Shown in pieces: positions 59,970 to 64,000 of a stretch of 64,000 bases of DNA. The number at the start of each line of letters is the position of its first letter. Position 1 is the stretch's first letter. The position numbers were made by a program, and so were the translations under genes. This DNA comes from Chromera velia (taxonomy: Eukaryota > Sar > Chromeraceae). The stretch is taken from the NCBI GenBank assembly GCA_018398765.1, contig JAHBMJ010002528.1:35651-99650 (forward strand). The letters are read 5' to 3'. Below the pieces are notes generated by a model, which was not told where the DNA came from, made no database searches, and was given only the letters and a program-made list of their open reading frames with translations.

Positions 59970-61366
59970 TTTGATCTTCTGGCCTGACGTTTCGGTTAGT
60001 GTTAGTTAAAAGGCCTGCCAGGCTACCGTTCATGTGTGTCAATGTGCGTTTGTGTATCCAGCTTGACGGTGAGGGTGATTTCGACCTTTGACCGTCCGAA
60101 CACACACGTCTCTCTCCTGGCATCCATCGTTGGCTTGCCTTTGAATTGTTCGCAAGGGGTCTGAAGCAGGCTCTGTGACTTTGGCCGTCGACACATAACG
60201 AGACCATTTGTGGGTTCGAGTTCTGGGTAATTCAGGTCTTTTGCAATTTTGCCGCTCTGTCTACTAACAGTCTTCCGCCCTTCTTGGTCACGGACGTGAA
60301 GAGAGAGCTTCTTTCCATTCGTGTGTGCAGGAGGTCTCCGTTCTGACGAGAAATCGAATGCGCGTGGGGCAATGAGTTTTACGTCGCTCCCACAGCCGCA
60401 TTCAGAGAGGACGGACGGAGAAGGATAACACAGGCATTACAACGCGTCACTACTGTAACAGATTCCTTCTCAAATCTGCCCCTGTCCTTCTGCATAGTGA
60501 GTTTCCTTCTTCCGATTGCCTCCCATCTCACACAACAGAATTCAATTTCAATTGCATGCTGGTGCACGATCGATGTGGCTGCACCGTGGCATTTAATCGT
60601 GATTCATGCATGTTCCAGTAGACTTTCCTGCTCCTTTGTCAGGACATCGCACCCTGATTTGTCACTATGCATTTTTTTTATCGAACACACCATCGCATGG
60701 ATGGACCAATCGCATAGACAGACCTAAAGGTGGACATCTCACGTGGGAGCGCACTGGCAGTCTTCACAAGTGTATTCCAAGAGTGAGTGGGAAACAGTGC
60801 CAATTGGTGTACGTCAGGCAACCTGCCCATCTGGACGCGGTCATTGATTCCTAACTACTTGCAGCCGCCGTGCTTCCTGGCTCAGTGGCTCTGAACATCT
60901 TGTACAGAAACTTTCACAGGTGTGTTCCTATCTAGGTTCCTACTAGGGTTCCTATATGTTCCTACTAGTAAGTTTTCATAGTGTTGGTAAATGCCGCAGG
61001 CAATAAATGCCGTTGTCGATATTAGAGGTATAAATGGCACTGATCGACAACGACATTTCTGTTTCAATATAATGCCGACATATTTCATAGTTTGCTTAGA
61101 GTCTTAGACTAACGGCCTGACCTTCGACCTGAATCGATCAACCCGGCCTATAGGACCTAGTATAGGACTTTCATAAATTTAAGAAGTGTAGAATTAACTG
61201 CTAAAAATGTCTTGACTGTAGACTGGAATCTTCTGCATGATCATCAACTGACTAACTATAAAATCTGAGTTCAATAAGTGTATAATTGATTTTGATTGAT
61301 TGATTGATATGTTCCGCCCTAGGGCCTTCTGTATAATAATTTTTATCCATGTTGTTAGACTAGCTG
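59970..61366. other. Intergenic stretch before LINE C
   Basis: No gene is recognised. A (GATT)n run near 61287-61307 followed by TATGTTCCGCCC may be the 3' tail of another degraded retroelement. A GGGTTCGAGTTC string at 60213-60224 resembles a B-box but folds into no tRNA. Confidence 0.5.
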
Positions 61367-62443
61367 TTGGAGTCTTCTTCTTCTTCTTCTTCTGCTTCGT
61401 TCTTCTCTTCCCCCTCCCCCGGCTCTGGTGTAGGCAAGAACAAGGGTGAGAACGGACAGGAAGGGGTAGGGAGGGTGAGACTAGACCACCGGGGGTATCC
61501 CTCGTCTTCTTCCTCTTTCTCTTTTTCTCCATTTTCTTCTTCTTCTCCTTCCCTTTCCTCTTCTTCTTCTCATCCTTCTCCTCTCATTCCTTCCACATCT
61601 CCCTCTTCTGCTTTTTTCCTTTCTTTCCCCCCCTCTAATACTGGTGTGAGGGTATCCGCCTATGACAGGGCTGGGGGGGAGGGACGGGTAACGCCTATGA
61701 CACGGCAGCCCAGACCCTCCCCCCACCCGATTCGATTCGATTCTTTCTCAGGACCCTACAGGTGTTGTGCCGAAGGGGAGGGGGGCCTCCGGGTCGGACC
61801 CTCCCCTCACCCGATTCGAACCGTCTCGATCAATCGACCGACTGATTCTCTTTCCCCTGTGTTTTCTTCTTCTTCTCATTCTTCATCTTCGTCTCCTCTT
61901 CCTATTTGTGAATCGATGAATGTCCCTCCTGTTTGCGTTCAAACAGAGGAGGGGTGCGTTGGGGGTGTCCGGGAGGGTGGGGGTGTGGGTCGGGCTCTTT
62001 GTCCCTCTTCTTCTTCCTCTCCTCTTTTTTCTCCTCTTGATCCGTCTTTCCCTTCCCCACCCCTCCCATCTTTTTCTTATTTTTCTTCTTCTCCTATTTC
62101 GTCATCATCTCTTCCCTCTCTCCGTTTGCCTCCTCTTCCCCCTCTTACCCCAGAAACACACGTGCAAGATACAGTTGAGCCTGAGTGTTGGGAGGCCCAG
62201 GTCATCTCCCTATGGGAGGTGCCTTTACTCGCTGTTCCACCATCGTCCCCACGCTCTGCTTCTCCTGCCCCCCCCTCATACCTTCACTACAGCTCTCCCA
62301 TGGTTGGGGAAGCTGGGATCAGAGGGGCTCTCGGTGTTCCTGAGACCTCCCCCCGAGACATTCTTGAGAAATGTAAGAGAAATGCTGACAAAAAGATTGC
62401 CAGAAGACTCAGAGAGAGAGAGGGACTACGGAGAGGGCTTTAG
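61367..62443 (+). pseudogene. LINE C Ser/Pro-rich N-terminal region
   Basis: An open frame of 358 codons dominated by Ser, Pro and Phe from CT-rich sequence. The more complex end (EPECWEAQVISLWEVPL, then DKKIARRLREREGLRRGL) looks protein-like and basic. No domain is recognised. It could be the retroelement's first protein or a fused leader. Confidence 0.4.
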
Positions 62444-62530
62444 GAGAGAAGAAAAAAAAACTGCTCCACATGTGGAGGCGCCCTGAGATGAAGCAGATGC
62501 CCTGACTTCCTCTGCAGCACCGAGGAGGAG

Positions 62531-63540
62531 GTGCAAGCAGAGGAGGAGGAGTCTTTCCCCTTACCGGAGGAGGGCGGGGGGCTAATCACTCGTATCATGA
62601 ATGTGAGGGGGGGGAAGGGAAAGAAGAGGGAATATGAAGTGGTTAAGACTGCCAGTGGGTGGGATAGAACGTTCTGGGTAGGGGCAGCTGCTGTTCTTCC
62701 CTTCCTCCAGACATCTTTTTGGGTTGAGAAAAGACGTAAGAGAGACAACCTTCCACCTCCCCCGTCCCCCTCCCCCTCCACCCCCCCTCCTTCCCTTTCC
62801 CCTTCCGCTGACCTCTCTCCCTCTCCTTTTATTTCCCCATCTGCCCTTTCCCTTCCTTCCCTCCCTCCATCTCCCGATTCTGTTTCTGATGCTCCTTGTC
62901 CCTCGCCCTCTTCTCAGTCAGCATGTAGTATAGCCTCTGGGGAATTGCATAAATCTTTTGTTAATCATAGTGATAAGAAGAAAGGGAGGGGGAGCGGTTT
63001 TACCATAAGTGCGCTCAACATGGGACCCTTAGAAACGAAGTTGGGGGGCGGTTCTCTCGAGAGCTGGCTGTTGGGTGTAGACATTGTCATGATTCCCGAG
63101 ACGTGCATGCCTACAGGAAAAGTCCGCACGGCCTTCCACTCGGGGGAGAATTTCTCCCATATGGAATGGAAAAGAAGAAAAATGGGGGTTCACTCTAGAG
63201 CTGCCAAACGGGATGTACGGACAGGGGGTATGTGCATCCTTGTCAGGAATTCGTTAATTCCTGTTCTCCATCCGACCTGGGAACTGGTGGGGCCCGACCT
63301 GGTCAAACTGACGGTCAGGGTGCAAGAGAAGAAAAGGAGGGGGGGGGGGAAAGATAGTCCATATACCCGAATGCTGCACATCTTCGGTGTGTATCTTCTG
63401 CATGCCAATTCGGACTATAGAGGTTCCAGAGAACGGATAAATAAAGAGAGGGAAGAATAATTATTGGAAGCGTTATGCGCTGTCCCCCTGTCAGATCTGC
63501 AAATAGTGATGGGGGACCTGAATGCACACCTGGCTAGCGA
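62531..63540 (+). pseudogene. LINE C chromodomain-like segment and AP endonuclease
   Basis: At 62580-62730 the frame reads LITRIMNVRGG, REYEVVKTASGWDRTFW and QTSFWVEKRRK, a chromodomain-like pattern placed exactly as in LINE A. After a Pro/Ser-rich linker the endonuclease starts at about 63000: ISALNMG, DIVMIPET, GGMCILVRNSL, HIFGVYLLHAN and, after a TAA at 63458, IVMGDLNAHLAS. The Asn, Glu and GDLN motifs are intact. The TAA can be read as a decayed CAA codon. Confidence 0.7.
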
Positions 63541-64000
63541 GTGCCCAAAAGGGATCATATAGGAAAGGGAAATAGACACTGAAACCGGGACGGGGCATGA
63601 AGGGAATAAGAATGCAGACGGACACTCACTGAAATTCACGCGTAAGTCTCTATGTTCAAATCTTGACGAAGCAGGTCGTTGGATCCTTCACTCGCTTTGC
63701 AAGAAGTCCAACTTCCTGCTAGCCGCCGATCTGCACCTAAAGGATGAAAGAAGGGAGGTGGAGGTCAGACTGACCGGGGCATGGACCTTTAAGAGTGGGA
63801 AGTCTAAGTCGGTAATTGACATTCCTTTGATTAACCCTCTGCTTCTTTGTTATCTCTCTTCTTACGTGGTTGAGTCACGTCCAGAGGTCGCAAAGCAGCA
63901 TACGGCTGTCTCTCTTTCTCTTGACTTCTCTTCTCCTCCCTCTTCGTCTATGCATGAATGTATTTCTGACTCATCCCTCTCCCGGCCTCTCTCTCATCTG
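63541..64000 (+). pseudogene. LINE C endonuclease end, cut by the window
   Basis: In broken frames the sequence continues as AWTFKSGKSKSVIDIPL, which corresponds to the late endonuclease IDY motif, and a Ser/Pro-rich stretch at the edge. The expected SDH motif is not preserved. Confidence 0.45.

Larger units (their letters stand above)
61367..64000 (+). mobile_element. LINE C: 5' half of a non-LTR element, continues past the window
   Basis: Same family as LINE A: a Ser/Pro-rich first region with short CTT runs, a chromodomain-like stretch, then an AP-type endonuclease. The RT would lie beyond 64000. Stops at 62441, 63458 and 63558 show decay, though fewer than in LINE A. Confidence 0.75.

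Overview
The window is nuclear DNA of an intron-rich, repeat-rich microbial eukaryote. There are no bacterial-style operons. Genes are split into many short exons, introns are full of microsatellites, and decayed retrotransposons fill most intergenic space. The gene families (Deltex-type E3 ligase, PLU-1/PHD chromatin protein, MAPEG enzyme, TPR protein) and the low-complexity insertions fit a free-living protist. An alveolate such as a chromerid alga is my best guess, but that is inference and not shown by any single marker.

Layout. 1-6413: a 5'-to-3' decayed non-LTR element (LINE A) with a giant CTT microsatellite. 6568-9212: a truncated Copia-type pol bounded by perfect 32-bp inverted repeats. 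9382-9440: an inverted LINE tail. 11076-14915 (minus): an eight-exon alpha/beta hydrolase, read as 313 aa with an intact Ser-Asp-His triad and a 19-nt microexon. 15605-17950 (plus): a two-exon Deltex-like RING/DTC E3 ligase, divergent from the hydrolase. 19.8-23.8 kb: two further LINE fragments. 24242-53169 (minus): one very large gene, reconstructed as 51 exons with consistent splice phases throughout (4,375 aa). It encodes PLU-1-type helical repeats and a PHD finger, with no JmjC domain seen. 55568-56041 (minus): a single-exon MAPEG protein. 56734-59969 (plus): a four-exon TPR protein. From about 61367 to the window end: the 5' half of another LINE (LINE C).

Genes and themes. The large protein resembles the C-terminal half of KDM5 demethylases (PLU-1 region plus PHD) and is probably a chromatin scaffold or reader. 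The Deltex protein is predicted to ubiquitinate targets through a RING-DTC pair. The hydrolase, MAPEG and TPR genes show no obvious shared pathway.

The strongest unusual signal is in splicing. About two thirds of the 61 introns I placed begin GTC (mostly GTCAGT or GTCGGT), so C rather than A or G sits at donor position +3. Some donors expand directly into (GTCA)n arrays. The 3' splice site of one TPR exon is triplicated, and several exons are only 19-35 nt long.
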